The notes below the pieces were generated by a model that saw only the letters and a list, made by a program, of their open reading frames with translations, was not told where the DNA came from and did no database searches. This document shows positions 1-7,888 of a DNA stretch of 18,008 bases, one piece after another. A program made the translations under genes and the position numbers. Positions within the stretch are counted from its first letter, which is position 1. Every line of letters begins with the position of its first letter. The stretch comes from Proteobacteria bacterium UBA6920 (GTDB lineage Bacteria; Pseudomonadota; Gammaproteobacteria; SG8-11): contig DKAS01000241.1 in assembly GCA_002448875.1 (NCBI GenBank), positions 1-18,008 on the forward strand, written 5' to 3'.

Positions 1-1
1 G

Positions 2-1294
2 TGGTTCTGGGATCCGGTGGAAAATGCCTCCTTCATGCCCTGGCTGGTGGGTACGGCATTGATTCATTCCCTGGCCGTGACGGAAAAGCGAGGCGGCTTC
101 AAGAACTGGACAGTGCTGCTGGCGATCTTCTCCTTCTCCTTGAGTCTGCTCGGTACCTTCCTGGTGCGTTCCGGGGTCTTGACCTCGGTGCATGCATTTG
201 CCACTGATCCGGAACGCGGCTCGTTCATCCTGGCATTCCTGTTCGTGGTCATCGGTGCCAGCCTGGCCTTGTTCGCCTGGCGGGCTCCGAAAGTAAAAAT
301 GGGCGGCCAATTCGCCCTGGTGTCCCGGGAAACCTTTCTGCTCTGCAACAACGTGGTGCTGGTAGTGGCGGCCGGGTCGGTGCTGCTGGGTACTATTTAT
401 CCCCTGATTCTTGACGGTCTGGGTCTGGGCAAGATTTCCGTAGGCCCGCCCTATTTCAACGCGGTGTTCATCCCCCTGGTGGTGTTTACCACCAGCATGC
501 TGGGCATCGGACCCTTGAGCCGTTGGAAACAGGATAGCCTGCCGGCGCTGGGTAAAAAACTGCGCATCCCCCTGGTGGCGGCCCTGATCGGCTCCGTGGG
601 CGCGCCTTTCATCATGGGCGAATACCACTGGAAGACCAATCTCGGCATGTTCATGGCCTTCTGGGTGATGTTCTCTGTGGCGCTGAATATCTGGGATCGT
701 ATGCAGCAGTCGAAAAAAGGCGATTTGCTGAGCCGGTTGAAATCGCAGCCGCGCGCGTATTATGGAATGAATCTGGCGCATTTCGGTCTGAGCGTGGTGA
801 TCGTTGGCATCACCATGGTCAGCAATTACCAGGTCGAGGAAGATCTGCGTATGGAGGTGGGTGATACCAAGACCATAGGTGGATATACGTTTAAGTTCAG
901 CGGCACCAAGGAAATCGCCGGTCCCAACTATACCGCCCACATGGGACAGATGGTGGTGACGCGCGCGGACGGTTCCCTGGAAACCATTCTTAATCCGGAA
1001 AAACGCATTTATCGCGTACAGACCATGCCGATGACCGAGGCCGGAATCGAAACCGGCCTGACCCGTGACCTTTACGTGTCCCTGGGCGAACCGTTGGAAA
1101 ACGGCGCGTGGAGCGTGCGGGTGTATGTCAAACCGTTTGTCGACTGGATCTGGGGTGGTGGTTTCATGATGGCGCTGGGCGGTCTGCTGGCGATCACGGA
1201 CCGGCGTTATCGGCTGGCGGCCAGACGGACCGCGGTCGACAGCGAAACAACGGAAGATAAGGCCGGCAACAAGCTGGCGCAGGCGGGGTCATAA
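2..1294 (+). CDS. ccmF: Cytochrome c maturation protein CcmF, 5' truncated by the window edge
   Basis: CcmF is the membrane subunit of the heme lyase that moves heme from CcmE to apocytochrome c in the periplasm. The frame is open from base 2 and begins inside the tryptophan-rich WWD heme-handling motif (WFWDPVENASFMPWL). The GTG at 17 is an internal valine of that motif, not a start. The conserved histidines of the family appear at nt 65-67 (ALIHSLAV), 191-193 (TSVHAFATDP) and 779-781 (NLAHFG), with spacing close to E. coli H261, H303 and H491. Several hydrophobic segments follow. A soluble segment lies near nt 850-1130, and one more membrane helix precedes the charged C-terminal tail. About 431 residues remain of roughly 650. 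It is followed after 3 bases by ccmG. Identification is secure. Confidence 0.97.
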   Translation, partial: WFWDPVENASFMPWLVGTALIHSLAVTEKRGGFKNWTVLLAIFSFSLSLLGTFLVRSGVLTSVHAFATDPERGSFILAFLFVVIGASLALFAWRAPKVKMGGQFALVSRETFLLCNNVVLVVAAGSVLLGTIYPLILDGLGLGKISVGPPYFNAVFIPLVVFTTSMLGIGPLSRWKQDSLPALGKKLRIPLVAALIGSVGAPFIMGEYHWKTNLGMFMAFWVMFSVALNIWDRMQQSKKGDLLSRLKSQPRAYYGMNLAHFGLSVVIVGITMVSNYQVEEDLRMEVGDTKTIGGYTFKFSGTKEIAGPNYTAHMGQMVVTRADGSLETILNPEKRIYRVQTMPMTEAGIETGLTRDLYVSLGEPLENGAWSVRVYVKPFVDWIWGGGFMMALGGLLAITDRRYRLAARRTAVDSETTEDKAGNKLAQAGS

Positions 1295-1297
1295 GCG

Positions 1298-1831
1298 ATG
1301 TGGAAGTGGTATATACCGTTAGGCATTTTCCTGGTGCTGGGGGTTTTTCTCGCGGTTGGTCTGACGCTCAATCCGCGTGAGGTGCCGACGCCGTTTATCG
1401 GCAAGCCGGCACCGGCATTCCAACTGTCCCAGCTGGATGACTTCCAGAAAACCATTTCGCCCGAAGACTTGAAGGGCAAGGTGTGGCTGCTCAATGTCTG
1501 GGCCTCATGGTGCGTTGCTTGCCGCGCCGAGCATCCCGTGCTGCTGGAAATGGCGCGGCGCGGCGATTTGAACATCTATGGATTGAACTATAAAGATCAG
1601 CCCAATGACGCCAAAGGCTGGCTGGCGCAGCATGGTGGCAATCCCTACACCGCGATTGCCGTCGATTTCGACGGTCGGGTGGGAATCGACTACGGTGTGT
1701 ACGGTGTGCCGGAAACCTTTCTGATCGATAAACAGGGCGTGATCCGCCATAAGGTTATCGGCCCGATAACCCGCGAGGAACTTAACGGCAAACTGCTGCC
1801 GATGATCAAGCAATTGGAGCAACAGGGATGA
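1298..1831 (+). CDS. ccmG: Thiol:disulfide interchange protein CcmG (DsbE)
   Basis: Membrane-anchored periplasmic thioredoxin-like reductant that keeps the CXXCH cysteines of apocytochrome c, and the CcmH cysteines, reduced for heme attachment. The 177-residue protein has one N-terminal membrane helix (about residues 5-24). A thioredoxin fold follows with active site WCVAC (C72, C75) and the family's GVYGVPETF loop (residues 133-141), whose P138 is the expected cis-proline. The active-site pair VA differs from the PT of E. coli CcmG, but the dipeptide varies in this family. The stop codon overlaps the ccmH start as ATGA, so translation is probably coupled. Confidence 0.96.
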   Translation: MWKWYIPLGIFLVLGVFLAVGLTLNPREVPTPFIGKPAPAFQLSQLDDFQKTISPEDLKGKVWLLNVWASWCVACRAEHPVLLEMARRGDLNIYGLNYKDQPNDAKGWLAQHGGNPYTAIAVDFDGRVGIDYGVYGVPETFLIDKQGVIRHKVIGPITREELNGKLLPMIKQLEQQG

Positions 1832-2298
1832 GATATCTGATTTTGCTAAGCGTGCTGGTTTTGTCGTCACTGCCGGTGCAGGCCAAGGAAGCGCAACCAT
1901 TGGCGCTGGATCCGGAGCTGGAAGCCCGCGCCAACGCCCTGTCCAGGGAGCTGCGCTGTCTGGTGTGCCAGAACCAGACGATAGCCGATTCCGAAGCGGA
2001 ACTGGCCAAGGATCTCAAGCAACAGGTGCGCGAACAACTGAAAGCCGGGCGCAGCAACGACGAAATCGTCGACTACATGGTGCAGCGCTATGGCGATTTC
2101 GTGCTGTACCGTCCGCGCATTCAGCCGACGACGCTGCTGCTGTGGGCGGGGCCTGCCCTGCTGTTCGTCGGCGGCGTACTGATTCTCCTGGTGTCGATGC
2201 GCAATCGCGCCGCTCGCGCGGCTTCTGCGGAACCCTCGGCCGAGGATATCAGCCGCGCCGAACGTCTGTTGCAGTCCGAACAAGAAGGTAAAGCGTAA
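1828..2298 (+). CDS. ccmH: Cytochrome c maturation protein CcmH (CycL-type)
   Basis: Periplasmic, membrane-anchored thiol oxidoreductase of the CcmF-CcmH heme lyase. The 156-residue protein has an N-terminal signal (cleavage probable after VQA, residue 19), a helical domain carrying the signature LRCLVCQNQ (C44 and C47 reactive pair), a transmembrane segment around residues 104-124 and a short charged tail. Length matches the short CcmH type in which the TPR part is a separate protein, and the next gene supplies that part (ccmI). It overlaps ccmG by 4 bases and ccmI by 1 base (TAATG), typical of one translationally coupled operon. Confidence 0.96.
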   Translation: MRYLILLSVLVLSSLPVQAKEAQPLALDPELEARANALSRELRCLVCQNQTIADSEAELAKDLKQQVREQLKAGRSNDEIVDYMVQRYGDFVLYRPRIQPTTLLLWAGPALLFVGGVLILLVSMRNRAARAASAEPSAEDISRAERLLQSEQEGKA

Positions 2299-3584
2299 TG
2301 ATGATTTTATTCTGGGTTGTTGCCTTGTTACTGGTGGGCGCGGCATTGTTGTTCCTGTTGCCCCCACTGTGGCAACAGAAATCTGCGGATGAGCGTCTGC
2401 GCCGCCGACAGATCAATATTTCCATTCACCGCGACAAACTGGCGGAACTGGAGCAGGATCTCGCCCGCGGCGTGTTGAGTCAGGAACAGTACGCGGCGGC
2501 GAAGAAGGAAATCGAGGTCGGTCTGCTGGAGGATGTTGGCGACGATCAGCCGGAAGCGGCTGCTGTCGATGCGTCGCGTCAGCAGAATTTTTCCCGTAAC
2601 GGCGTTATCGCGGTGGCGGTCCTGTTGCCGCTGGCGGCCGTAGCCCTCTATGGCAAGCTCGGCGGCGGTGCCGCGGCTTTCAAGCCCGATGAGGCGGTGG
2701 CCGGTGTGTCCGCCGACGGGCACGATAATCCCATTGAAGGGATGGTCAACAACCTGGTGCAGAAGCTCAAGGCCAATCCCGACGATGCGGAAGGCTGGAT
2801 GATGCTCGGCCGTTCCTACTACTTCATGAAGAAGCATCAGGAAGCTGCCGGCGCCTTCACCCGAGCCTTGAGTCTGGTGGGTGAAAACGATCCGAATCTG
2901 CTGGCGGATCTGGCCGATACGCTGGCGATGGCCAACAATCGCAGCATGGCGGGGCGGCCCTTCGAGCTGGTCAAGAAAGCTCTGACGCTGGAGCCGAACC
3001 ATGAAAAATCATTATGGTTGGCCGGTACTGCCGCCTACCAAATGGGTGATCTGGGTTCGGCGTATCAGTACTGGGATCACCTGCAGCATCTGTTTCCGCC
3101 GGAATCCGACAGTGCGCAGCAGATTGCCAATAATCTGGACGAATTACGCGGCATGATGACCGAGCGAGGCATCGCACCGCCGGCGCCTTCGACGGCACCG
3201 ACGGCGGCCAGCAAGCCGGCGGGCAGCGCCGGTATCAGCGGCAGTTCCGTCAGCGGCCGAGTGACGCTGGCGGCGGCATTGAACGGCGGGGCGGCGCCGG
3301 ACGACACCTTGTTCGTGTTCGCCCGTGCCGCCAATGGTCCGCGCATGCCGCTGGCCATTCTGCGGAAGAAAGTAAAGGATCTGCCGCTGGATTTTGAACT
3401 GAACGATGGCATGGCGATGAATCCGCAGATGAAGCTTTCCGCTTTCCCCGAGGTAGTGGTGGGCGCGCGGGTTTCAAAAAGCGGTAACGCCATGCCGCAA
3501 AGCGGTGATTTGGAGGGTTTGAGTCCCGTTGTCTCGGTGGGTACTACCCAGATTCCCGTGACCATCAACACTGTCGTGCCGTGA
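2298..3584 (+). CDS. ccmI: Cytochrome c maturation TPR protein CcmI (CycH)
   Basis: CcmI is the apocytochrome c chaperone that holds the unfolded C-terminus of apocytochromes and hands them to the CcmF-CcmH complex. The 428-residue protein has an N-terminal membrane helix (residues 2-24), a cytoplasmic leucine-rich stretch (residues 28-80), a second helix (about residues 100-118) and a periplasmic TPR region (about residues 150-275, for example AEGWMMLGRSYYFMKKHQEA). After an Ala/Pro-rich linker comes the C-terminal beta domain typical of full-length CcmI (about residues 315-428). It starts with two consecutive ATG codons (2298 and 2301), the first overlapping the ccmH stop. It closes the maturation block, and a cytochrome gene starts 10 bases downstream. 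Confidence 0.94.
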   Translation: MMILFWVVALLLVGAALLFLLPPLWQQKSADERLRRRQINISIHRDKLAELEQDLARGVLSQEQYAAAKKEIEVGLLEDVGDDQPEAAAVDASRQQNFSRNGVIAVAVLLPLAAVALYGKLGGGAAAFKPDEAVAGVSADGHDNPIEGMVNNLVQKLKANPDDAEGWMMLGRSYYFMKKHQEAAGAFTRALSLVGENDPNLLADLADTLAMANNRSMAGRPFELVKKALTLEPNHEKSLWLAGTAAYQMGDLGSAYQYWDHLQHLFPPESDSAQQIANNLDELRGMMTERGIAPPAPSTAPTAASKPAGSAGISGSSVSGRVTLAAALNGGAAPDDTLFVFARAANGPRMPLAILRKKVKDLPLDFELNDGMAMNPQMKLSAFPEVVVGARVSKSGNAMPQSGDLEGLSPVVSVGTTQIPVTINTVVP

Positions 3585-3594
3585 GTAGCGTCCT

Positions 3595-3891
3595 ATGAAG
3601 CGAATCGTACTGTTGTGCATCCTGCCTTGGTTGCCGTTTGCCGGCAATGCCGGAGATGTATTCAAAGGCCAGGAGTTGTATCAGGTTAAATGCGTGCTGT
3701 GTCATGGCGAAAAGGGGGAGGGTAATCTGATCAATATGCCCAACTTCAGTCGTGGCGAGAGCATTATGAAACCGGAGGATGAGCTGGTCAAAGTCATCAA
3801 GAATGGCAAGGGTACAATGCCCGGTTTCGTGGGCCAGCTCAAGGATCAGCAGATTTACGACGTAATTGCCTATATTCGTTCGTTATATTGA
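3595..3891 (+). CDS. Small monoheme class I cytochrome c
   Basis: Periplasmic electron carrier of 98 residues. Residues 1-19 look like a Sec signal (MKRIVLLCIL start, cleavage near GNA|GD). The heme motif is CVLCH (C33, C36, H37), and M75 in GKGTMPGF is the likely sixth ligand, which gives a mature domain of only about 78 residues. It lies 10 bases after ccmI and is followed by a propeller lipoprotein starting 2 bases after its TGA, so it probably belongs to the same transcript. The fold resembles small cytochromes of the c6/c551 type, but no specific partner can be named. It could be the soluble shuttle for the multiheme proteins encoded downstream. Confidence 0.93.
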   Translation: MKRIVLLCILPWLPFAGNAGDVFKGQELYQVKCVLCHGEKGEGNLINMPNFSRGESIMKPEDELVKVIKNGKGTMPGFVGQLKDQQIYDVIAYIRSLY

Positions 3892-3893
3892 TT

Positions 3894-5012
3894 ATGAACA
3901 AGAAAATCCTATTGGTAGCGTGTCTGGGGGCCGGGCTTGCCGGATGCGGTGGCGAGGATAAGGATGCCGCCGGAAAGGCCGTTGTGCCAGAGTCATCCGC
4001 TCCCGCCCGGGCGACGTCCAGCAATCGTGATTTCAAAGTGGTGGAAACCTTCGGCGTCGGCGACGATGTTTATGTGCGCTCGATGGATCTGGATCGTGCC
4101 GCGGGCCGTCTGTGGATAGGCACTTCGGTCGGTGCGGTCGAGGTTGACGTGAAAACGCGCGACATGATCACCACCTACACGCGCGATCAGGGTTTGGCTA
4201 ATGAATATATTTTTGCCATCAAGGTGGCAAAAGACGGCAGCAAATGGTTCGGCACCAACGGCGGCGGCGTGTCTACCCTGCAGGCGGGGCAGTGGAAAAC
4301 TTTCTTTCCCATGCATGGCCTTGCCGATTACTGGATCTACGCCTTTACCGAAGATCAAAATGACACGGTGTGGATAGGGACCTGGGCGGGATTGAACGCC
4401 TACGATCGCAAACAACAGAAATTCAAGACCTATGTCAAGGAACTGGTCAATGAGTGGGTGTACGGCCTGGCGGTAGATTCGAAAAATCATTTGTGGGTGG
4501 GCACCGAAGGCGGAATCAACATGTTTGACGGCAACGCCTGGCAGGTTTGGACGCACAAAGACGGTTTAGGGGCGGAAAATATCGATAACCTGCCGGTGAG
4601 TGAAAATACCGGTCTGGGTACCCGCATGCGGCACGATCTGAGCGTGATGATGCAGGGCCTGCCCACCTACAACCCCAACTATGTATTCACGGTGAAGACA
4701 ACGCCGGGCGACCGGATCTGGGCGGGGACCTGGGGCGGCGGCGCCGCGTTGTATGATGGTCAAAAATGGACGAACTTCACGACCCACGACGGTCTGGCAG
4801 GAAATATCGTTTACAGCATTGCGGTCGTTGATGACAAACAGGTTTATTTCGGGACCAACAACGGACTTTCCTATTTCGATGGCAGCCAGTGGCAGTCGCT
4901 GACCAGGGAAGATGGCTTGCTGGATAATAACGTCTATGCCATCAGCATAGCCGATGACGGCGCTGTCTGGGCTGGCACCCGCGGGGGTGTTACCCTGATC
5001 GCACGCAAATGA
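3894..5012 (+). CDS. Seven-bladed beta-propeller lipoprotein (two-component-regulator propeller repeats)
   Basis: Function unknown. Starting at ATG 3894 gives 372 residues with a lipoprotein signal (lipobox LAGC, lipidated C18). A TTG at 3888 overlapping the previous stop is a poorer start. Seven copies of a W-x-G-T-x-x-G motif occur near residues 74, 118, 160, 201, 276, 318 and 359, as in Reg_prop repeats (PF07494). In most known proteins these form the sensory part of hybrid histidine kinases, but no kinase or membrane receiver region is present here. The regular ~42-residue period is broken between blades 4 and 5 by an insertion (about residues 225-259) ending in NPNY. The downstream gene has the same insertion, so the two are paralogues. 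The protein probably sits in the periplasm or at the outer membrane beside the cytochromes. Confidence 0.85.
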   Translation: MNKKILLVACLGAGLAGCGGEDKDAAGKAVVPESSAPARATSSNRDFKVVETFGVGDDVYVRSMDLDRAAGRLWIGTSVGAVEVDVKTRDMITTYTRDQGLANEYIFAIKVAKDGSKWFGTNGGGVSTLQAGQWKTFFPMHGLADYWIYAFTEDQNDTVWIGTWAGLNAYDRKQQKFKTYVKELVNEWVYGLAVDSKNHLWVGTEGGINMFDGNAWQVWTHKDGLGAENIDNLPVSENTGLGTRMRHDLSVMMQGLPTYNPNYVFTVKTTPGDRIWAGTWGGGAALYDGQKWTNFTTHDGLAGNIVYSIAVVDDKQVYFGTNNGLSYFDGSQWQSLTREDGLLDNNVYAISIADDGAVWAGTRGGVTLIARK

Positions 5013-5047
5013 TTGCGCGGCGACAACATCAGCGTTAGTGGCAACTT

Positions 5048-5054
5048 AGGGGAG
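5048..5054 (+). promoter_or_regulatory. Ribosome binding site deciding a GTG start
   Basis: AGGGGAG lies 7 bases before the GTG at 5062 and is the strongest Shine-Dalgarno match among the propeller and cytochrome genes of this block. It supports GTG 5062 as the start of the second propeller protein, directly before its membrane anchor. Confidence 0.7.
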
Positions 5055-5061
5055 AAGAACA

Positions 5062-6360
5062 GTGAAATTCGATTATAAAGCGGTTGCGGTCATCGTCGTG
5101 GTGGTTGGTGTGGTGGTGGCGGGTGCCTTTACCTGGGGCGTGCGGCAGGGACGGCAGAGTGCTTCCGAAACCATGGCGCCAACCCAGGGCGGAGCGCCGT
5201 CGCAGGCAGCAGGGCAAATGCCTCCGGGACACCCGGGCGGCACCGGCAATATGCCCGGCTTGCGCCAGCAGGCAATGGACGCGGCGGGGCGTGCCGCCGA
5301 GCCGATGGATGTGATGCGCATGGCCACCGCCAATTTCACCCATTTTCGTGTCGGCAATCGCAACGTCAAAGGCATGGTGGCCGACGGTGATCTGGTTTGG
5401 GTCGGTACCTCAGGCGGCGTGATCCAATACAACCTGGGCAAGGATGACTACAAGTTGTTCGACGTCAGCAGTGGCAGCCTGATTTCCAATGGCGTATTCC
5501 ACGTCAGCAAGCTCGACAACAAGATTGTGGTTGGAACCTATGGCGGCGGCATGTCGATCTATACCCCGGAAAAGAACGAGTGGAAAAACTACAATATTCC
5601 CGATGGTCTTGCCGATCAGTTCGTTTATGACATGAGTAAAGCCGATAATGGCGATTATTGGATCGCCACCTGGTCGGGTGTCAATCTGGTGAAGGGCGGT
5701 CGCCTGGACGATGAAAAAGCCTGGGAAACCTTTACGGTGAAGAGCACCAACGGCGGTTTACCCAATGACTGGGTTTACGGCGTGGAGAAAGGTCACAACG
5801 GCGACATGTGGTTCGCCACTGAAGGCGGGTTGGCGCTGTATCGTAACGGCACCTGGACCAATTGGAATCACGAAAAGGGTTTGGGCGCCCCGTATGAAGT
5901 GGTGCAGAAGGATTTGGAATTCTCCAATGACCCGGCCTCCATGTCGCAGCATCATGCCCGGCAGAAGGCCGAGCAGGGTCTGCAGGATGTCAAAGTCGGC
6001 TTCAACCCTAACTATATCGTGTCGCTGGCGGTGGATCGGGAAGGCGTGGTCTGGTGTGGTACCTGGGGTGGCGGTTTGAGCCGTTTCGACGGCAGCAAGT
6101 GGCAGACGTATACGGTAAAAGACGGGTTGCCCGGCAATCACGTGTTCATGCTCAAGCTGGATGAACAGGACGGCAAGCTCTGGATCGGCACGAACAAGGG
6201 GCTGGCGCGTTTTAACGCGGATGGCAAAGGCTTTAAAGTCATGACCAAAACAGATGGTCTGTTTGCCGACAATGTTTTCTCGATGGCGCGCGCCAAAGAC
6301 GGTTCCCTGTGGGTGGGCAGTTTCGGTGGTATCGCCCGCCTGACCAACGTGAATTTATAG
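5062..6360 (+). CDS. Membrane-anchored seven-bladed beta-propeller protein, paralogue of the preceding gene
   Basis: Function unknown. It has 432 residues from a GTG start backed by a strong ribosome site. One N-terminal membrane helix (residues 7-27, valine-rich) is followed by a Gly/Pro/Met/Gln-rich linker (residues 30-75) that would hold the propeller away from the membrane. Seven W-x-G-T-like motifs occur near residues 113, 156, 200, 250, 331, 374 and 417. Blades 4 and 5 are separated by an insertion (about residues 275-317, containing SQHHAR and ending NPNY) at the same place as in the upstream lipoprotein, which shows tandem duplication followed by a change of membrane anchor. No kinase, receiver or heme motif is present. 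Confidence 0.84.
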   Translation: MKFDYKAVAVIVVVVGVVVAGAFTWGVRQGRQSASETMAPTQGGAPSQAAGQMPPGHPGGTGNMPGLRQQAMDAAGRAAEPMDVMRMATANFTHFRVGNRNVKGMVADGDLVWVGTSGGVIQYNLGKDDYKLFDVSSGSLISNGVFHVSKLDNKIVVGTYGGGMSIYTPEKNEWKNYNIPDGLADQFVYDMSKADNGDYWIATWSGVNLVKGGRLDDEKAWETFTVKSTNGGLPNDWVYGVEKGHNGDMWFATEGGLALYRNGTWTNWNHEKGLGAPYEVVQKDLEFSNDPASMSQHHARQKAEQGLQDVKVGFNPNYIVSLAVDREGVVWCGTWGGGLSRFDGSKWQTYTVKDGLPGNHVFMLKLDEQDGKLWIGTNKGLARFNADGKGFKVMTKTDGLFADNVFSMARAKDGSLWVGSFGGIARLTNVNL

Positions 6361-6369
6361 ACACGACCG

Positions 6370-6393
6370 GCGCGCGGGCAGGCGCCCGCGCGC
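6370..6393 (+). other. GC-rich hairpin between propeller and kelch genes
   Basis: A perfect 10-bp GC-only stem (6370-6379 with 6384-6393) closes a 4-base loop in the 46-base gap after the TAG at 6360. The sequence after it is T-rich but interrupted (TGATTGTCTTCTC), so it may be a leaky terminator or a processing/stability element reducing expression of the kelch gene, rather than a full stop. Confidence 0.45.
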
Positions 6394-6406
6394 TGATTGT
6401 CTTCTC

Positions 6407-7726
6407 ATGAAACTACGCACCCTCCTTCCCCTGCTGTCGCCTTTGCTCGTCATCGGCTGCGGACAACGCACTGATATCTGGGTTGCGGGCTGGCGCCCGA
6501 CTTCGCCGCTGCAAACCAATCGCGCCGGCAGTGCGGTGGCGGTGGCCGGCGACACCCTCTATGTTATTGGCGGGGTTGACGGCCGCGTATTTCTGGATTC
6601 GGTGGAATACGCCCACATCAATAAGGATGGCAGCCTGTCTGCCTGGAAATCCGCCGCTACCATGGCGGAAACTCGTGGTTTTACCGCAGCCGTAGTGCAC
6701 AAAGACTATATCTATGTCGTTGGCGGTGGTAACGGAGCCAATGGCCAGAATCTGCTGCGCTCCGTCGAGCGTGCACGTATTCAGGCCGATGGCAGCCTGG
6801 GGCCGTGGCAGCAGGAGCCGAACCAGATGCTGGTGCCGCGCCGCTGCAGCAAGATCATTGTCTACGGCGATACCCTGTACAGCTTCGGCGGCTTCGGTGG
6901 AGCTTTGCTGGATACGGTGGAGCGGGCGCCCATTCTTGCCGATGGCAGTATTGGCCCATGGCAGCTGGAAGCCAAGACGATGACCATGCCGCGTTATACC
7001 AGCGGTGTCAATCAGCTGGGTTCACTGTCCTTTGTTGTCGGCGGACACGACCAGCAACGCGGTGTCGGTCTGGCGGCCGTGGAATGGTCACGCCTGAATG
7101 CGCAAGGCCGCGATGCCTGGCAGGCAACCAGTGCCATGAACGCGGGGCGTTTCGAGCTGGCGACCGTGGACCACGGTGGTACGGTTTACGCCCTGGGTGG
7201 GATCAGCGGTACCGAATATCTCGACAGCATCGAATTTGCGACCCAGAGTGATGCCGGTTTGGGCGCCTGGCAATACACCACGCCCTTGAGTTCGCCACGC
7301 GCCAGTTTCAGCGCCGCGCTGCATGGCGACACCCTGTATATTATCGGCGGCACGAATTTGAGCGGCTACTTCAACAGCGTGGAGTACGCCGTATTTGATA
7401 AGCAGGGGCAGATCGGGTTTTATGGTAGTGCAGCCGACAAATCAGCCTACGAGCAGCAGGCTCAGGCTAACCGGAGCCAGGTTGCTGAGTTGCCAAATGA
7501 CGGAGTGGTTTGGGAAATTCTGCAGACTTCCGGTTACAGCTATGTGCATGTGGTCAGTCCGCAGCACGGTGATATCTGGCTGGCGGGTAACAAGCTGGAG
7601 AACCTGCAGGTAAACGATAAGATCGCCTTCAGCAGCGGTGTGATGATGAGCAATTTCTACAGCAAGGAGCTGCAGCGGGCATTTCCCGCCGTGCTGTTTG
7701 TGGGTACCCTGCGCAAGATCGACTAG
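6407..7726 (+). CDS. Kelch-type six-bladed propeller lipoprotein with C-terminal NrfJ-like domain
   Basis: Function unknown, 439 residues. The N-terminal signal ends in a lipobox-like VIGC (C18), so the protein is probably lipid-anchored. About residues 40-345 hold six kelch-like repeats, each with a double glycine after a beta strand (for example LYVIGGVDG, IYVVGGGNG, LYIIGGTN) and a shared tail of the form SVExAxIxxDGSLGPW. Residues 359-439 form a separate small beta domain (motifs WEILQTSGYSYVHV, IWLAG, NFYSKELQRAF, VLFVG). From memory of the family this resembles NrfJ and NrfJ-related proteins found beside cytochrome c nitrite reductase and other multiheme genes. A strong terminator follows, so it ends the plus-strand block. 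Confidence 0.8.
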   Translation: MKLRTLLPLLSPLLVIGCGQRTDIWVAGWRPTSPLQTNRAGSAVAVAGDTLYVIGGVDGRVFLDSVEYAHINKDGSLSAWKSAATMAETRGFTAAVVHKDYIYVVGGGNGANGQNLLRSVERARIQADGSLGPWQQEPNQMLVPRRCSKIIVYGDTLYSFGGFGGALLDTVERAPILADGSIGPWQLEAKTMTMPRYTSGVNQLGSLSFVVGGHDQQRGVGLAAVEWSRLNAQGRDAWQATSAMNAGRFELATVDHGGTVYALGGISGTEYLDSIEFATQSDAGLGAWQYTTPLSSPRASFSAALHGDTLYIIGGTNLSGYFNSVEYAVFDKQGQIGFYGSAADKSAYEQQAQANRSQVAELPNDGVVWEILQTSGYSYVHVVSPQHGDIWLAGNKLENLQVNDKIAFSSGVMMSNFYSKELQRAFPAVLFVGTLRKID

Positions 7727-7836
7727 CGCTGGCGCTGTGTGCTCGGCCGGAGGGTAACGCAAGCGCAGCAGCTTGTTCAGGCCGCTGCCATATCCAAGGC
7801 CTCCGCTCTTTTTGATATAGCGCGTGTGCAATCAAT

Positions 7837-7863
7837 AAAAAAAGGCGCCGCAGCGCCTTTTTT
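7837..7863. terminator. Bidirectional Rho-independent terminator between convergent genes
   Basis: The stem GGCGC/GCGCC (7844-7848 and 7853-7857, loop CGCA) is flanked by A7 on the left and T6 on the right, so it works in either direction. It sits between the end of the kelch gene (+, 7726) and the stop of the pentaheme cytochrome (-, 7889). The 110 bases before it contain nothing recognisable. Confidence 0.9.
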
Positions 7864-7888
7864 CGTTTTACTGGATATCGATTCTACG

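Noticed and set aside
17..19. GTG as the start of a complete 425-residue gene
   Set aside because: The frame continues upstream to base 2 and reads WFWDPVEN, the CcmF WWD motif, so this codon is an internal valine of a truncated ccmF.
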